DNA of 64,000 nt from an alpha proteobacterium L41A (GCA_000335735.1 AMYY01000004.1:62001-126000), one strand, 5' to 3'; positions 18,442 to 29,762 are shown, counted from the stretch's first letter. Translations and numbers: made by a program. The notes: generated by a model not told the origin, from the sequence alone.

Positions 18442-19850
18442 GCCAGAGCCTCCAGCTGCGCCGGCAGGCCATAGGCCCAACTGGTGATGTCGCCGGCGCC
18501 CAGCAGCACGACGACGTCGCCGGATTTGGCCTCGTCCTTGATCAGGCGCGGCAGGACAGCAGCGTTCTCCAGGGCCTGGACGTGACGGTGGCCGTAGCGG
18601 CGCACCCCGTCGGCCAGGGCGTGCTTGTCCACCCCTTCGATCGGCTGTTCGCCGGCGGGATAGACGTCGGCGACGATCACGCTGTCGGCGTCCGAGAAGC
18701 AGGTCGAGAACTCGTCCATCAGATCGCGCAGGCGCGTGTAGCGGTGCGGCTGAACCACTGCGATGACCCGACCTTCCGTCACCTGGCGTGCGGCCTTCAG
18801 CACGGCGGCGATCTCTACCGGGTGGTGGCCATAGTCGTCGACGATGCGGACGCCGCCCACGACGCCCGTGGTGGTGAAGCGCCGCTTGACCCCGCCGAAC
18901 CCGGCCAGACCGGTGCGGATCGCGTCGTCCGAGACATCCAGTTCGCGCGCCACGGCGATGGCGGCCAGGGCATTCGACACATTGTGCCAACCGGCCATCG
19001 GAAGGTGCAGACCTTCGATGCGTTGCGTCTCGCCGTTCTGGATCACCACGTCGAAACGCGCGCCGTCCGGTCCCATCTGGCAGTTTTCAGCCCGCACCAT
19101 GGCCTGCGGGTTCGTGCCGTAAGTGACGAGGCGCCGGTTATCGATGGCCGCAACCAGCTTCTGAACCTCCGGATGGTCCAGGCAGACGGCGGCGAACCCG
19201 TAGAAGGGGATGTTCTCGACGAAATCCACGAACGCCTTTCGCACCCCGTCGAAGTCGCCGTAGTGGTCCAGATGTTCGGGATCGATGTTGGTGACGATGG
19301 CCACCGTCGACTTCAGGCGCAGGAAGCTGCCGTCCGACTCGTCCGCCTCCACCACGATCCAGTCGCCGTCGCCGACCTTGGCGTTGGTGCCGTAGGCGTT
19401 GATGATGCCGCCGTTGACCACCGTGGGGTCCAGGCCCGCCGCATCCAGCAGGGCCGCCACCATCGAGGTCGTCGTCGTCTTGCCGTGGGTTCCGCCGACC
19501 GCGATGGAGAATTGCAGCCGCATCAGCTCGGCCAGCATCTCGGCCCGGCGCACCAGCGGGATGCGGCGCTCGCGGGCCGCCTTCATCTCGGGATTGTCGG
19601 CCTTGACCGCCGTCGAATAGACCACCGCCGAGACGCCCTCGCCCACATGGGCGGCGTCGTGGCCGATGAAGATCTTGGCGCCCAGCTGTTCCAGCCGTTC
19701 GGTGTTGGCGCTGGCCTTGGCGTCGGAGCCCTGCACCGAATAGCCGATCTTCAGCATGATCTCGGCGATGCCGCTCATGCCGATGCCGCCGATGCCGACG
19801 AAATGAACGGGACCGAGGTCGAACGGGACGGGGCGAAGGCGTGCGATCAT
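18438..19850 (-). CDS. murC: UDP-N-acetylmuramate--L-alanine ligase
   Basis: This 470-residue cytosolic ATP-dependent ligase adds L-Ala to UDP-MurNAc. The N-terminal Rossmann motif is [18 protein letters not shown], the P loop is [17 protein letters not shown], and further motifs are [30 protein letters not shown] and [14 protein letters not shown]. It starts at ATG 19850. A frame extending 48 nt further upstream lacks support. It is now the first gene of the downstream half of the dcw cluster, facing away from katE, so it must have its own promoter in 19851-20031. Confidence 0.97.
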   Translation of the reverse strand: MIARLRPVPFDLGPVHFVGIGGIGMSGIAEIMLKIGYSVQGSDAKASANTERLEQLGAKIFIGHDAAHVGEGVSAVVYSTAVKADNPEMKAARERRIPLVRRAEMLAELMRLQFSIAVGGTHGKTTTTSMVAALLDAAGLDPTVVNGGIINAYGTNAKVGDGDWIVVEADESDGSFLRLKSTVAIVTNIDPEHLDHYGDFDGVRKAFVDFVENIPFYGFAAVCLDHPEVQKLVAAIDNRRLVTYGTNPQAMVRAENCQMGPDGARFDVVIQNGETQRIEGLHLPMAGWHNVSNALAAIAVARELDVSDDAIRTGLAGFGGVKRRFTTTGVVGGVRIVDDYGHHPVEIAAVLKAARQVTEGRVIAVVQPHRYTRLRDLMDEFSTCFSDADSVIVADVYPAGEQPIEGVDKHALADGVRRYGHRHVQALENAAVLPRLIKDEAKSGDVVVLLGAGDITSWAYGLPAQLEALA

Positions 19851-19933
19851 TTTCGCCTCATAAACGCCGCCTCGCCTCCTGCGAAGGGCGCGCCGCATAC
19901 GGAGCGAACTTTTCTAGCGACGATCGGGCGCGG

Positions 19934-19953
19934 CTGTGCGCGAACTCGCACAG
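19934..19953. promoter_or_regulatory. Inverted repeat between murC and katE
   Basis: CTGTGCG-N6-CGCACAG is a perfect 7-bp inverted repeat in the shared divergent promoter region, 79-98 bp upstream of the katE start. It could be an operator for katE or murC. No regulator match is claimed. Confidence 0.35.
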
Positions 19954-20031
19954 AACTATTGCACCTCTACCGAGTTGTTTCGGGAACGCGCGCGGCTCCC
20001 GCTTGCGCCGCTGCTCCAAAGGACTCCCAAG

Positions 20032-22119
20032 ATGGCCAAAAACGCAAAGCCGGCCGGCGCGCCGACAATCGGCAACGCCGGAGAGGTGCACCAGACCGCT
20101 TCGACGCCTGAGACCCGCCTGACCACCAATCACGGGACGCCGATCAGCGACAATCAGAACTCGCTCAAAGCCGGCCCGCGCGGCTCGACCCTGCTGGAAG
20201 ACTTCATCCTTCGCGAGAAGATCCAGCATTTCGACCACGAGCGTATCCCTGAGCGGATCGTACATGCCCGCGGCTCGGCCGCCCACGGCTTCTTCGAACT
20301 GACCGACAGTCTATCGGACTTCACCACCGCGAAGATTCTGACCGAAGTCGGCAAGAAGACCGAGCTGTTTACCCGCTTCTCCACCGTCGCCGGCGGCGCG
20401 GGCTCGGTCGATACGTCGCGCGACGTGCGCGGCTTTGCGGTCAAATTCTACACGACCGAAGGCAACTGGGATCTGGTCGGCAACAACATCCCCGTCTTCT
20501 TCATCCAGGACGCGATCAAGTTCCCGGACCTGATCCATTCGGTGAAGATGGAGGCCGACAAGGGCTATCCCCAGGCGGCCAGCGCTCACGATACCTTCTG
20601 GGTCTTCATCGGCCTGATGCCCGAGAGCATGCACATGGTCATGTGGGCCATGTCGGATCGCGGCATCCCGCGCAGCCTGCGCATGATGGAAGGTTTCGGC
20701 GTCAACACCTTCCGCCTGATCAATGCCGAAGGTGAGGCGACCCTGGTCAAGTTCCACTGGCGGCCCAAGCTGGGCACGCAATCCACCTGCTGGGACGAGG
20801 CGGTCAAGATCGCCGGCGCCGACCCGGACTATCACCGTCGCGACCTGTATGAGGCCATCGATCAGGGCGACTTCCCCGAATGGGAGTTCGGGGTGCAGTT
20901 GTTCACGCAGGAACAGGCCGACGCCCTCCCCTTCGACATTCTGGACGCCACCAAGCTGGTGCCGGAAGAGGATTATCCGATCCGCGTGATCGGCCGCATG
21001 GTCCTGGACCGCAACCCCGACAACTTCTTCGCCGAGACCGAACAGGTCGCCTTCCTGCCGACCAACATCGTGCCGGGCATCGACTTTTCGGAAGATCCGC
21101 TGTTGCAGGGACGGCTGTTCTCTTATCAGGACACCCAGCTGTCGCGCCTGGGCACGGTCAACTTCCACCAGATCCCGATCAATCAGGCCAAGGGCTGCCC
21201 CTTCCAGAACTTCCAGCGCGACGGCCATATGCAGATGGCCGTGCCCAAGGGCCGTGCCAACTACGAACCCAACAGCCTGTTCGAGGCAGGCGAGGACGGC
21301 GGCCCGCGTGAAGATCCCAAGGGCGGCTTCCGCACCGCGCCCATCCCGTTCGAGGGCGAAAAAGTCCGGCTGCGCGCCGAAAGCTTCGCCGATCACTACA
21401 GCCAGGCGCGACTGTTCTTCCGCTCCCAAACCGAGATCGAACAGGCCCACCTGGCCAGCGCCATCGTGTTCGAACTGTCCAAGGTGTCGCTCGCCCACGT
21501 TCGCGAGCGTGTTCTGGCCAATCTGCAGAACGTCGATGAGACCTTGGCCAAGCGTGTCGCAGACGGCCTGAACCTGCCTCTGCCGAAGGCGTCCGACCCC
21601 GGTGTGGCGCCCATCGATCTGGACGCCTCGCCCGCCTTGCGCATCGTCGGCAAATATCCCGACACCCTGAAGGGCCGGAAGGTCGCCATCCTGGTCGCCG
21701 ACGGTTCGGACGGTGCGGTCGTCGACGCCGTGAAGGCGGCGGTTGAAGGCGACGGCGGTTCGGTCTTCATCGTCGCCCCCAAGATCGGCGGCGCAAAGCT
21801 GAAGGGCGGCAAGACCCTGGCCGCCGACGGTCAGCTGGTCGGCAGCCCTTCGGTCTTGTTCGACGCAATCGCCATCGTCCTGTCCGACGACGGTTGCGCC
21901 CAGTTGCTGAAGGAAGGCGCCGCGGTCGATTTCGCCAAGGACGCCTTCGGCCACCTCAAGGCCATCGGCCACACCCCCGAGGCCCAGCCCCTGCTGGACA
22001 AGGCGGGCGTCGAGCCGGACGCAGGCGTGATCGATCTGTCCAAGGCCCCCGAGGCCTTCCTCGCCCCCGCCCGCACCCGCCAGTGGGACCGCGAGCCCAA
22101 GGTGCGAATGCTGGCGTAA
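20032..22119 (+). CDS. katE: Monofunctional large-subunit (HPII-type) catalase
   Basis: This 695-residue haem enzyme decomposes hydrogen peroxide. The catalytic His lies in [15 protein letters not shown] and the Asn region in [19 protein letters not shown]. The haem-ligand Tyr signature is [14 protein letters not shown]. Past residue about 520 is a flavodoxin-like C-terminal domain ([20 protein letters not shown]), which marks the large HPII type. ATG 20032 has AAAGGA about 8 nt upstream; an earlier in-frame ATG has no Shine-Dalgarno. In Caulobacter-type bacteria such catalases respond to stationary-phase or general stress. Confidence 0.96.
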   Translation: MAKNAKPAGAPTIGNAGEVHQTASTPETRLTTNHGTPISDNQNSLKAGPRGSTLLEDFILREKIQHFDHERIPERIVHARGSAAHGFFELTDSLSDFTTAKILTEVGKKTELFTRFSTVAGGAGSVDTSRDVRGFAVKFYTTEGNWDLVGNNIPVFFIQDAIKFPDLIHSVKMEADKGYPQAASAHDTFWVFIGLMPESMHMVMWAMSDRGIPRSLRMMEGFGVNTFRLINAEGEATLVKFHWRPKLGTQSTCWDEAVKIAGADPDYHRRDLYEAIDQGDFPEWEFGVQLFTQEQADALPFDILDATKLVPEEDYPIRVIGRMVLDRNPDNFFAETEQVAFLPTNIVPGIDFSEDPLLQGRLFSYQDTQLSRLGTVNFHQIPINQAKGCPFQNFQRDGHMQMAVPKGRANYEPNSLFEAGEDGGPREDPKGGFRTAPIPFEGEKVRLRAESFADHYSQARLFFRSQTEIEQAHLASAIVFELSKVSLAHVRERVLANLQNVDETLAKRVADGLNLPLPKASDPGVAPIDLDASPALRIVGKYPDTLKGRKVAILVADGSDGAVVDAVKAAVEGDGGSVFIVAPKIGGAKLKGGKTLAADGQLVGSPSVLFDAIAIVLSDDGCAQLLKEGAAVDFAKDAFGHLKAIGHTPEAQPLLDKAGVEPDAGVIDLSKAPEAFLAPARTRQWDREPKVRMLA

Positions 22120-22127
22120 GGCGAGGG

Positions 22128-23307
<1,180 letters not shown>

Positions 23308-23313
23308 GGTCGG

Positions 23314-23330
23314 TGCGACGGCGCGTCGCA
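23314..23330 (+). terminator. Small stem-loop after ccrM
   Basis: TGCGACG pairs with CGTCGCA around a 3-nt loop, starting 7 bp past the ccrM stop. No T tract follows. It could be a weak terminator. The remaining 190 bp up to the glycosyltransferase start shows another 6-bp inverted repeat but no clear promoter. Confidence 0.35.
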
Positions 23331-23517
23331 TCAATCACATCAAACACTTAGCTGACGGACACATCAGATAGGTACGATTTCGCACATTATCGTAGGGTCA
23401 GCTTCGCTGTAACCCCACGAAACCTATGTGAAAATTCGCTGCCTGCAATGGAACTTCGCAGTTGCGAGAACATTGATGTCAACGGCCCGCCAAGATGCGG
23501 TGTCGGAGCACATCACC

Positions 23518-24633
23518 ATGAAAATCGCGCAGATCACCCCGCTGTACGAGGCTGTGCCTCCCAAGCTGTACGGCGGCACGGAACGTGTGGTCGCGCATTT
23601 GACCGACGCCCTGGTCGATCTCGGACATGACGTGACGCTCTTCGCCAGCGCCGACGCCCAAACCAAGGCGCGACTGGTGCCTGTGCGGGATCAGGCCATC
23701 CGTCTGGATCCGGCGCCGTTGAAATCCGATCTCGCCGCCCACCTGTCGATGCTGGGCGAAGTTCTGGACCGCGCCGACGAGTTCGACGTGATCCACTTCC
23801 ACACCGACATGGTCCACTTCCCGCTGTTCCAGAAATATGCGGACAAGACTTTGACCACGCTGCACGGCCGTCTGGATATGAAGGACCTGCCTGGCGTCTA
23901 TGCGCGCTGGAGCGAGTTCGGTCTGGTCTCGATCTCCGACGATCAGCGCAAGCCGCTGCATTTCGCCAACTGGAAAGCCACCGTCCATCACGGCATGCCG
24001 GGCGAACAGTACATCTTCTCGCCGAAGTCGGAGGGCTATCTGGCCTTCCTGGGTCGCATCTCGCCCGAGAAGCGCCCCGACCGCGCCATCGAGATCGCCA
24101 CCAAACTGGGCAAGCGGCTGAAGATGGCCGCCAAGGTGGACGCCGCCGACAAACGCTATTGGGAAGAGACGATCCGACCGCTGGTCGAGGGCAATCCGCT
24201 GATCGAGTTCATCGGCGAGATCGGGGACCATCAGAAGTCCGCCTTCCTCGGCGGCGCCGAAGCCCTGCTCTTCCCTATCGATTGGCCGGAACCGTTCGGC
24301 CTGGTGATGATCGAGGCCATGGCCTGCGGCACGCCGGTCGTCGCCTTCCGCTGCGGTTCGACCCCCGAAGTCATCGAGGACGGCGCCACCGGCTTCCTGG
24401 TCGACACGATGGAACAGGCCATCGCCGCGGCCGGGCGCGTCCATCTGCTGGACCGCGAGGCTGTACGCACGCGCTTTGACCTTCGCTTCTCCTCCACCGC
24501 CATGGCGCGCCGCTACCTGGACGTCTACGGCGACCTACTGGCGCGCCGTCCATTCGCGGAAGCCGCGCTGGACAATGTCGTCACCCCGCTGCGTCCGCTC
24601 GAAGAAGACCGCAGCTTCGCCGCCATCGCATAA
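23518..24633 (+). CDS. Family 4 glycosyltransferase
   Basis: This GT-B fold retaining glycosyltransferase has about 371 residues. The N-terminal MKIAQITPLYEAVPPKLYGG with GTERVVAHLTDALVDLGHDV is the acceptor-side nucleotide-fold start of GT4 enzymes. YLAFLGRISPEKRPDRAIEI and FPIDWPEPFGLVMIEAMACG, with the E-X7-E motif, form the donor-binding half. ATG 23518 has GGAG about 10 nt upstream and fits the family N-terminus; a frame 90 nt longer does not. It precedes a debranching-type enzyme, which hints at an alpha-glucan or sugar-phosphate product. Donor and acceptor are unknown. Confidence 0.9.
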   Translation: MKIAQITPLYEAVPPKLYGGTERVVAHLTDALVDLGHDVTLFASADAQTKARLVPVRDQAIRLDPAPLKSDLAAHLSMLGEVLDRADEFDVIHFHTDMVHFPLFQKYADKTLTTLHGRLDMKDLPGVYARWSEFGLVSISDDQRKPLHFANWKATVHHGMPGEQYIFSPKSEGYLAFLGRISPEKRPDRAIEIATKLGKRLKMAAKVDAADKRYWEETIRPLVEGNPLIEFIGEIGDHQKSAFLGGAEALLFPIDWPEPFGLVMIEAMACGTPVVAFRCGSTPEVIEDGATGFLVDTMEQAIAAAGRVHLLDREAVRTRFDLRFSSTAMARRYLDVYGDLLARRPFAEAALDNVVTPLRPLEEDRSFAAIA

Positions 24634-24660
24634 GCGTCGCAGCGTACGATTATCCAAGAA

Positions 24661-24697
24661 AAACAGGTGGCGGGGGTGAACCCTCTGCCGCCTGTTT
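24661..24697 (+). terminator. Terminator after the GT4 gene
   Basis: A long stem runs from AAACAGG at 24661-24667 to CCTGTTT at 24691-24697, with two or three G-U or mismatched pairs inside and a GTGAA loop. It is followed by CATTTCATCT. It separates the GT4 gene from the debranching-enzyme gene, which must have its own promoter in 24698-24783. Confidence 0.7.
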
Positions 24698-24783
24698 CAT
24701 TTCATCTCTCAAGCGGCCCCTGAGCGCCGCATTCGGGTGCGACACGTTCGGCCAAGGCCTCATAACGACGGGGAAGAGACCGC

Positions 24784-26931
24784 ATGGACGACGCCTATTC
24801 CACTCAACTGACCGCCGGTGAATCGGTCGAGGCCACGGGTCTCGAACAGCTGATGGCGCTGAAGGAAGGCGATACCTTCCTGGTCGCCGACGGATGGGGC
24901 GACATGAAGGGCGGCGCCGACGGCCTGTTCGCGGGCGACACCCGCGTCCTGTCGCGCTGGGCCATGACCGTCGGCCTGCTGAAGCCGTCGCGTCTGTCGT
25001 CCGGTGTCAGCCAGGACAACGTCTTCTTCTCCTGCCACACCACCAATCGTCCCCTGCCCCCGATGGGCGGTCGATCGGCCCCGGCCGGCGTCCTGCATAT
25101 CGAGCGCCGGCGTTTCCTTTGGAACCGGCGGATGTTCGAGCGTATCCGCATGGTCAACCATGGGGTGGAGGACATCCTGCTGCCGCTGGCCTTCGATTTC
25201 GGCGCGGACTTCTTCGATATCTTCCAGGTGCGCGGCACGCCTCGCGCCAAGCGTGGGACGATCCATACGCCAACCACCGACGGTCGCCGCGTCACCTTCC
25301 GCTACACCGGGCTGGACGACGTGGATCGATCCAGCTGCATCGCCTTTTCCGAACCGCCCGCGCGCCTGACGCATCAGCGCGCCGAGTTCATGTTCAGCCT
25401 GCCCAAGGGCCGCTCGCTGGACCTGTTCATCGAGTGCGGCGTGGACGCCTGCGAAACGCCGGACGCCGATCGCTGGCGCCAGAACGCCATCCAGGCCCGC
25501 CTGGCCATGCGCGCCAAACGCCGGCGCGGCGCCTCGGTGCGCGGCCCGCGCAGCCCCCGCTTCAACGACTGGCTGGATCAGTCGCGCGCCGACATGGCGC
25601 TGTTGACGACCGACCTGCCGACCGGCCCCTATCCCTATGCGGGCACGCCGTGGTTCTCGACCCCGTTCGGCCGAGACGGCATCATTTCGGCCTGGCAAAT
25701 GCTGTGGCTGGACCCGTCGTTGGCCAAGGGCGTGCTGACCTATCTGGCATCGCGTCAGGCGACCGAGACCTCGCTCTATCGGGACAGCCAGCCCGGTAAG
25801 ATCATGCACGAAACCCGCGGCGGCGAGATGAGCGCCCTGCATGAGGTGCCGTTCGGTCTCTACTATGGCGGGGTCGACACCACCTGTCTGTTCGTGGCCC
25901 TGGCCGGCGCCTATGCCAACCGCACCGGCGATCTGGATCTGATCCGCACGCTCTGGCCCAATCTGATCGCGGCCTCCGACTGGATGCGCGACTATGGCGA
26001 CAGCAACAACGACGGCCTGATCGACTATCAGCGCGGCGCGGACACCGGCCTGTCCAATCAGGGATGGAAGGACTCCGAGGATTCCATCTTCCACGCCGAC
26101 GGTCGCTTCCCCAAGGGTCCGATCGCGCTGCTGGAGGTTCAGGGCTACGCCTTCGCCGCCTGGAAAGCGCTGGGTGATCTTGGCGAGCGTCTGCACGAGG
26201 ACCGCACGACCGAATGGCGGATGCGCGCCGAACAGGTCCGCTCCCTGGTCGAGGAAAAGTTCTGGATGGAGGACGAGGGCTTCTACGCCGTGGCCCTCGA
26301 CGGCGACGGCCAGCAATGTCGCGCCATCGCCTCCAACGCCGGGCACCTGCTGTTTACCGGCCTGCCGTCGCTGGAACGTGCGCGGCGCGTCACCAAACGC
26401 CTGCTGACCGCCGAGTTCCGCACCGGCTGGGGCATCCGCACCCTGGAGGTGGGACAGGCCCGCTTCAATCCGATGAGCTATCACAACGGCTCGGTCTGGC
26501 CCCACGACACCGCCATGGCCGCCGCCGGCATGGCGGCTTACGGCGAGCGCGATGCGGTCGCGGAAATCCTGGCCGAGATCTACGCTGCGGCCGCCCACTT
26601 CCACCTGCGGCTGCCCGAACTGTTCTGCGGCTTCCCGCGTGAGCCGGGCGAGCCGCCGATCGCCTATCCGGTCGCCTGTCTGCCTCAGGCCTGGGCGGCG
26701 GGATCGGTCTTCCTGATGCTTCAGGCGACGCTGGGCCTGTCGATCGACGCCTGGACCGAGACGGTCGATCTGGCTGACCCTGTCCTGCCCGCCGGTCTGG
26801 ATCGTCTGAAGATCACCGGTCTGGAAGTCGGTGGCGCCGTCGTGGATCTGAACATCCAGCACGCCGACGGTCGCGCGGTGGTCATCCCGCATCACAAGCG
26901 GGGCAAGGTTTCGATCCGCACGTTACGATAG
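24784..26931 (+). CDS. Amylo-alpha-1,6-glucosidase / glycogen-debranching-type enzyme
   Basis: This 715-residue cytosolic protein has an N-terminal glycogen-debranching 'bis' domain, with DGLFAGDTRVLSRWAMTVG and the following beta-sandwich. The (alpha/alpha)6 barrel then carries WFSTPFGRDGIISAWQMLWL, ETRGGEMSALHEVPFGLYYG, NQGWKDSEDSIFHADG and SYHNGSVWPHDTAMAAAGM. The acidic residues in FGRDG and KDSEDS are candidate catalytic positions. The fold class is known from proteins annotated as amylo-alpha-1,6-glucosidase, but many members have unproven substrates. Its stop is 3 bp from the convergent mutY stop. Confidence 0.9.
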   Translation: MDDAYSTQLTAGESVEATGLEQLMALKEGDTFLVADGWGDMKGGADGLFAGDTRVLSRWAMTVGLLKPSRLSSGVSQDNVFFSCHTTNRPLPPMGGRSAPAGVLHIERRRFLWNRRMFERIRMVNHGVEDILLPLAFDFGADFFDIFQVRGTPRAKRGTIHTPTTDGRRVTFRYTGLDDVDRSSCIAFSEPPARLTHQRAEFMFSLPKGRSLDLFIECGVDACETPDADRWRQNAIQARLAMRAKRRRGASVRGPRSPRFNDWLDQSRADMALLTTDLPTGPYPYAGTPWFSTPFGRDGIISAWQMLWLDPSLAKGVLTYLASRQATETSLYRDSQPGKIMHETRGGEMSALHEVPFGLYYGGVDTTCLFVALAGAYANRTGDLDLIRTLWPNLIAASDWMRDYGDSNNDGLIDYQRGADTGLSNQGWKDSEDSIFHADGRFPKGPIALLEVQGYAFAAWKALGDLGERLHEDRTTEWRMRAEQVRSLVEEKFWMEDEGFYAVALDGDGQQCRAIASNAGHLLFTGLPSLERARRVTKRLLTAEFRTGWGIRTLEVGQARFNPMSYHNGSVWPHDTAMAAAGMAAYGERDAVAEILAEIYAAAAHFHLRLPELFCGFPREPGEPPIAYPVACLPQAWAAGSVFLMLQATLGLSIDAWTETVDLADPVLPAGLDRLKITGLEVGGAVVDLNIQHADGRAVVIPHHKRGKVSIRTLR

Positions 26932-26934
26932 GCT

Positions 26935-27984
26935 TCAGCCGAACAGATCAGGCGCGCTCGCCCGGTCCAGCGCCTTGGCGAACACCGTCGGCAGGGCGGC
27001 CCGCGCCGCCTCGATCGGCATCCAGCGATAGGGACCGCCCGCATCGACGCGCGCGGTTATAACCGTCAGCGTCAGGCTGAAGTGGGTGAAGACGTGCTCC
27101 ACCGCCCCCGCCTCGCGCCAGTCGGCCTCGACCGGCGGTACGGTATCAGGTTCTCCTGTCGTCCACTCGCTGGTCGGCAGGCCCAGCATTCCGCCCAGCA
27201 GCCCCTTTCCGGGCCGCGTCTCAACTGCGACCCGCCCCTGGTCGTCAACCAGCACATAGGCGATGCCCCGCCGATGCGGCCGCTCCGCCTTCTTCGTCTT
27301 CATCGGGAACCGGGCCGGGTCGCCCGTGGCCAGACCCCGGCATTCGCTGGCTACCGGACAGGTCCCGCACGATGGCGACTTGGGCCGGCAAACCGTCGCG
27401 CCCAAATCCATCAGCGCCTGCGCCCAGTCTCCGGGCCGCTCGTCGGTGACGAACAGGCCGGCCAGCCGCCTCAGCTCGGGCCGGGCGGCGGGGACCGGCG
27501 TCTCGACCGCGAACAGACGCGCCATCACCCGCTCGACATTGCCGTCCACGACATTGGCCGCTTGGTCAAAAGCGATGGAGGCGACGGCTGCGGCCGTATA
27601 GGCGCCCACGCCCGGCAGGGCGAGCAACGCCGCCTCGGTGTCCGGGAACACGCCGCAGTGCTCGGCCGCCACCGCCCGCGCACAGGCCAGCAGATTGCGG
27701 GCGCGCGCATAGTAGCCCAGCCCCGCCCAAGCCCCCATCACCTCTGCATCCTCGGCCGCCGCCAGGTCCGAGACCGTCGGCCAGCGCGTGGTGAAGGCGT
27801 GGAAATACGGCGTCGCGTGGGGCACGGTCGTCTGCTGCAACATGACCTCCGACAGCCAGACGCGGTAAGGCTCCGTCCGCGGCGCGCCGACGGCCGCGCG
27901 CCACGGCAGGCTGCGCGCATGGGCGTCGTACCAGGCCAGCAGCCAGGAGCGGATCAGGTCTATGTCGGGAGAGACGTCAGGCAT
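26935..27984 (-). CDS. mutY: A/G-specific adenine DNA glycosylase
   Basis: This 349-residue base-excision enzyme removes adenine mispaired with 8-oxoguanine. The helix-hairpin-helix is LLALPGVGAYTAAAVASIAF with the catalytic Asp in VVDGNVERVMARLF. The [4Fe-4S] cluster loop is CRPKSPSCGTCPVASEC. A C-terminal NUDIX-like domain (residues about 235-345) recognises 8-oxoG. The start codon faces the DciA-like gene across only 20 bp. Confidence 0.96.
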   Translation of the reverse strand: MPDVSPDIDLIRSWLLAWYDAHARSLPWRAAVGAPRTEPYRVWLSEVMLQQTTVPHATPYFHAFTTRWPTVSDLAAAEDAEVMGAWAGLGYYARARNLLACARAVAAEHCGVFPDTEAALLALPGVGAYTAAAVASIAFDQAANVVDGNVERVMARLFAVETPVPAARPELRRLAGLFVTDERPGDWAQALMDLGATVCRPKSPSCGTCPVASECRGLATGDPARFPMKTKKAERPHRRGIAYVLVDDQGRVAVETRPGKGLLGGMLGLPTSEWTTGEPDTVPPVEADWREAGAVEHVFTHFSLTLTVITARVDAGGPYRWMPIEAARAALPTVFAKALDRASAPDLFG

Positions 27985-28004
27985 CGGTCGCGCTATATAG
28001 ACCC
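27985..28004. promoter_or_regulatory. 20-bp divergent interval between mutY and the DciA-like gene
   Basis: The two start codons are separated by 20 bp containing GCTATATAG, which resembles a -10 element. Such a short interval means that at least one promoter lies within the opposite coding sequence, or that one mRNA is nearly leaderless. Confidence 0.4.
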
Positions 28005-28559
28005 ATGCGCCGCACGCTGCCCACAGACGCCGAGGTCCGCGAGATCCTGTCTCGCCGCCGCACCCGTCCGGTCCCCCGACCGGCGCCGCGTGCGGGCAAG
28101 GCGCTGACGCCCCTAATCAAAAAGCTGGACGAGCAGTTCGGGCGCGGCGCCGGCGCGCTGGAGCCCCGCTGGCGCGAGATCGTCGGCGACCGCCTGGCCC
28201 GCGTCACACGCCCCCAGAAGCTGACCAAGGGCAAGGGCGGCCAGCCCGGCGTGCTGGAGCTGCGCGTCGCCGGCGCCGCCGCCCTGCTGATCCAGCACCA
28301 GTCCGAGGACATCCTGGCCCGCGTCAACCTGTTCCTGGGCGCCGGGACGGTGGATCGGCTTCGCATCGCCCAGGGTCCGGTCGCCCCTTTGAAAGAGGCC
28401 GCCGCCCGCCCCAAACGCAACGCCAAGCCGCCGCCCCTGCCCGCGCAGGCCGAGGCTGATCTGACCGCCTCCATCGCCGCCTCCCCCGACGATCTGCGCG
28501 CCGCCCTGGCGCGCCTCGGCCGCGTCGCCCTGTCGCGCTCCGACATCGGCGGCGACTGA
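28005..28559 (+). CDS. DUF721/DciA-family protein
   Basis: This 184-residue protein has an N-terminal DUF721 domain of about 100 residues: LTPLIKKLDEQFGRGAGALE, PRWREIVGDRLARVTRPQKL, then GVLELRVAGAAALLIQHQSE with DILARVNLFLG. DciA is the ancestral loader of the replicative helicase DnaB in bacteria lacking DnaC. The domain here is followed by a disordered, Pro/Lys/Ala-rich tail. Its place beside mutY, dsbA-like genes and smc resembles Caulobacter gene order. The helicase-loader role is inferred from the family. Confidence 0.85.
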   Translation: MRRTLPTDAEVREILSRRRTRPVPRPAPRAGKALTPLIKKLDEQFGRGAGALEPRWREIVGDRLARVTRPQKLTKGKGGQPGVLELRVAGAAALLIQHQSEDILARVNLFLGAGTVDRLRIAQGPVAPLKEAAARPKRNAKPPPLPAQAEADLTASIAASPDDLRAALARLGRVALSRSDIGGD

Positions 28560-28667
28560 TCCCCGCGTCTCGGTTGGCAGGCCTTATCGCCTGCTGTAGG
28601 TAGGGACGGTAAAGATGAGAACTCCGCACGGCATGTCCCGGTCGCGCGCCTGGATCCCCGAGCCTCG

Positions 28668-29762
28668 ATGAAGCAACAAGACGATTGGCGACTGACCGAG
28701 CTCGTGGAGCACGAGATGGGTCGAGGCGACCCGTTTGCGGCGGCCGTTCGCGGCACCCGCATGCCGATGGTCATCACCAACCCGCGCCTGCCCGATAACC
28801 CGATCGTCTTCGTCAACAAGGCCTTCCAGGACCTGACGGGTTACGAACGCGACGAAATCATCGGGCAGAACTGCCGGTTCCTCCAAGGCCCCAAGTCGGA
28901 CAAAGCCTCCGTAGCCAGCATCCGCGAAGCGATCGAGGCCGGCGAAGACATCCACATCGATCTGCTGAACTATCGCAAGGACGGCAGCACCTTCTGGAAC
29001 GCCCTGTTCATCAGCGCCGTGCGTAACGCCGAGGGCGAGATCGAGTATTTCTTCGCCTCGCAGCTGAACGTCACCGAACGCGTCGAGGCCCAGGTTCTGG
29101 TCGAAAAGCAGAAGGCCGTCGTCGAGCGCGAGGTCGCCGCCCGCACCGCCGACCTGCAGGAAGCCCTGACCGCCAAGACCCTGCTGCTTCATGAGGTCGA
29201 TCACCGGGTCAAGAACAACCTGACCATGATCGGTTCGCTGCTGCGGCTGCAATCGCGCTCCCTGTCCGATCCGGCCCTGACCGCAACCCTAGACTCCATG
29301 CTGGAGCGGGTGGACGCCCTGGCGACCGTTCATCGCAAACTCTATCAGTCCGAGGACGTCACCCAGTTCGACGTCGGCGCCTTCACCAACACCCTGGTCG
29401 CCGATGTGATCGGATCGACCGGACGCAGCGACATCGAGGTCTCCGTCGATGTCGAGCCGATGTTCATCCCTTCGACCCACGCCTCGTCGATCGGCCTGAT
29501 CATCAACGAACTGCTGACCAATGCGATCAAGCACGCCTTCGCCGACGATCGGGGCGGCCGATTGATCGTCTCGGCCAGGAAGACGGAACAAGGCGGCCAG
29601 GTTGTTGTTCAGGACGACGGCCCCGGAATACCCGGCGCTGCGCATCAGGGATTGGGCAAGACTTTGATCGGTCGTCTTTCAAAGCAGATCGGCGGCAAGA
29701 CGCTGTGGCTCCCGGCCGACCCCGGAACGCGCGCGGTCGTCGATTTCCCTGTGAGCGGCTAG
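28668..29762 (+). CDS. lovK: LOV-domain blue-light sensor histidine kinase (LovK-like)
   Basis: This soluble kinase of 364 residues matches Caulobacter LovK in length and architecture. The N-terminal LOV/PAS domain (about 35-150) has the flavin-adduct motif GQNCRFLQG with reactive Cys69. A coiled helix follows, then a HisKA_2-type dimerisation domain with His179 in LLHEVDHRVKNNLTMIGSLL and an ATPase domain with NELLTNAIKHAF and VVQDDGPGIPG. The receiver gene begins directly after its stop. In Caulobacter the LovK/LovR pair tunes cell attachment and the general stress response. Confidence 0.93.
   Translation: MKQQDDWRLTELVEHEMGRGDPFAAAVRGTRMPMVITNPRLPDNPIVFVNKAFQDLTGYERDEIIGQNCRFLQGPKSDKASVASIREAIEAGEDIHIDLLNYRKDGSTFWNALFISAVRNAEGEIEYFFASQLNVTERVEAQVLVEKQKAVVEREVAARTADLQEALTAKTLLLHEVDHRVKNNLTMIGSLLRLQSRSLSDPALTATLDSMLERVDALATVHRKLYQSEDVTQFDVGAFTNTLVADVIGSTGRSDIEVSVDVEPMFIPSTHASSIGLIINELLTNAIKHAFADDRGGRLIVSARKTEQGGQVVVQDDGPGIPGAAHQGLGKTLIGRLSKQIGGKTLWLPADPGTRAVVDFPVSG

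Noticed and set aside
20001-20031. GGAAC-type EcfG (general stress sigma) -35 upstream of katE
   Set aside because: A GGAAC is present, but no CGTT -10 lies at the needed spacing.
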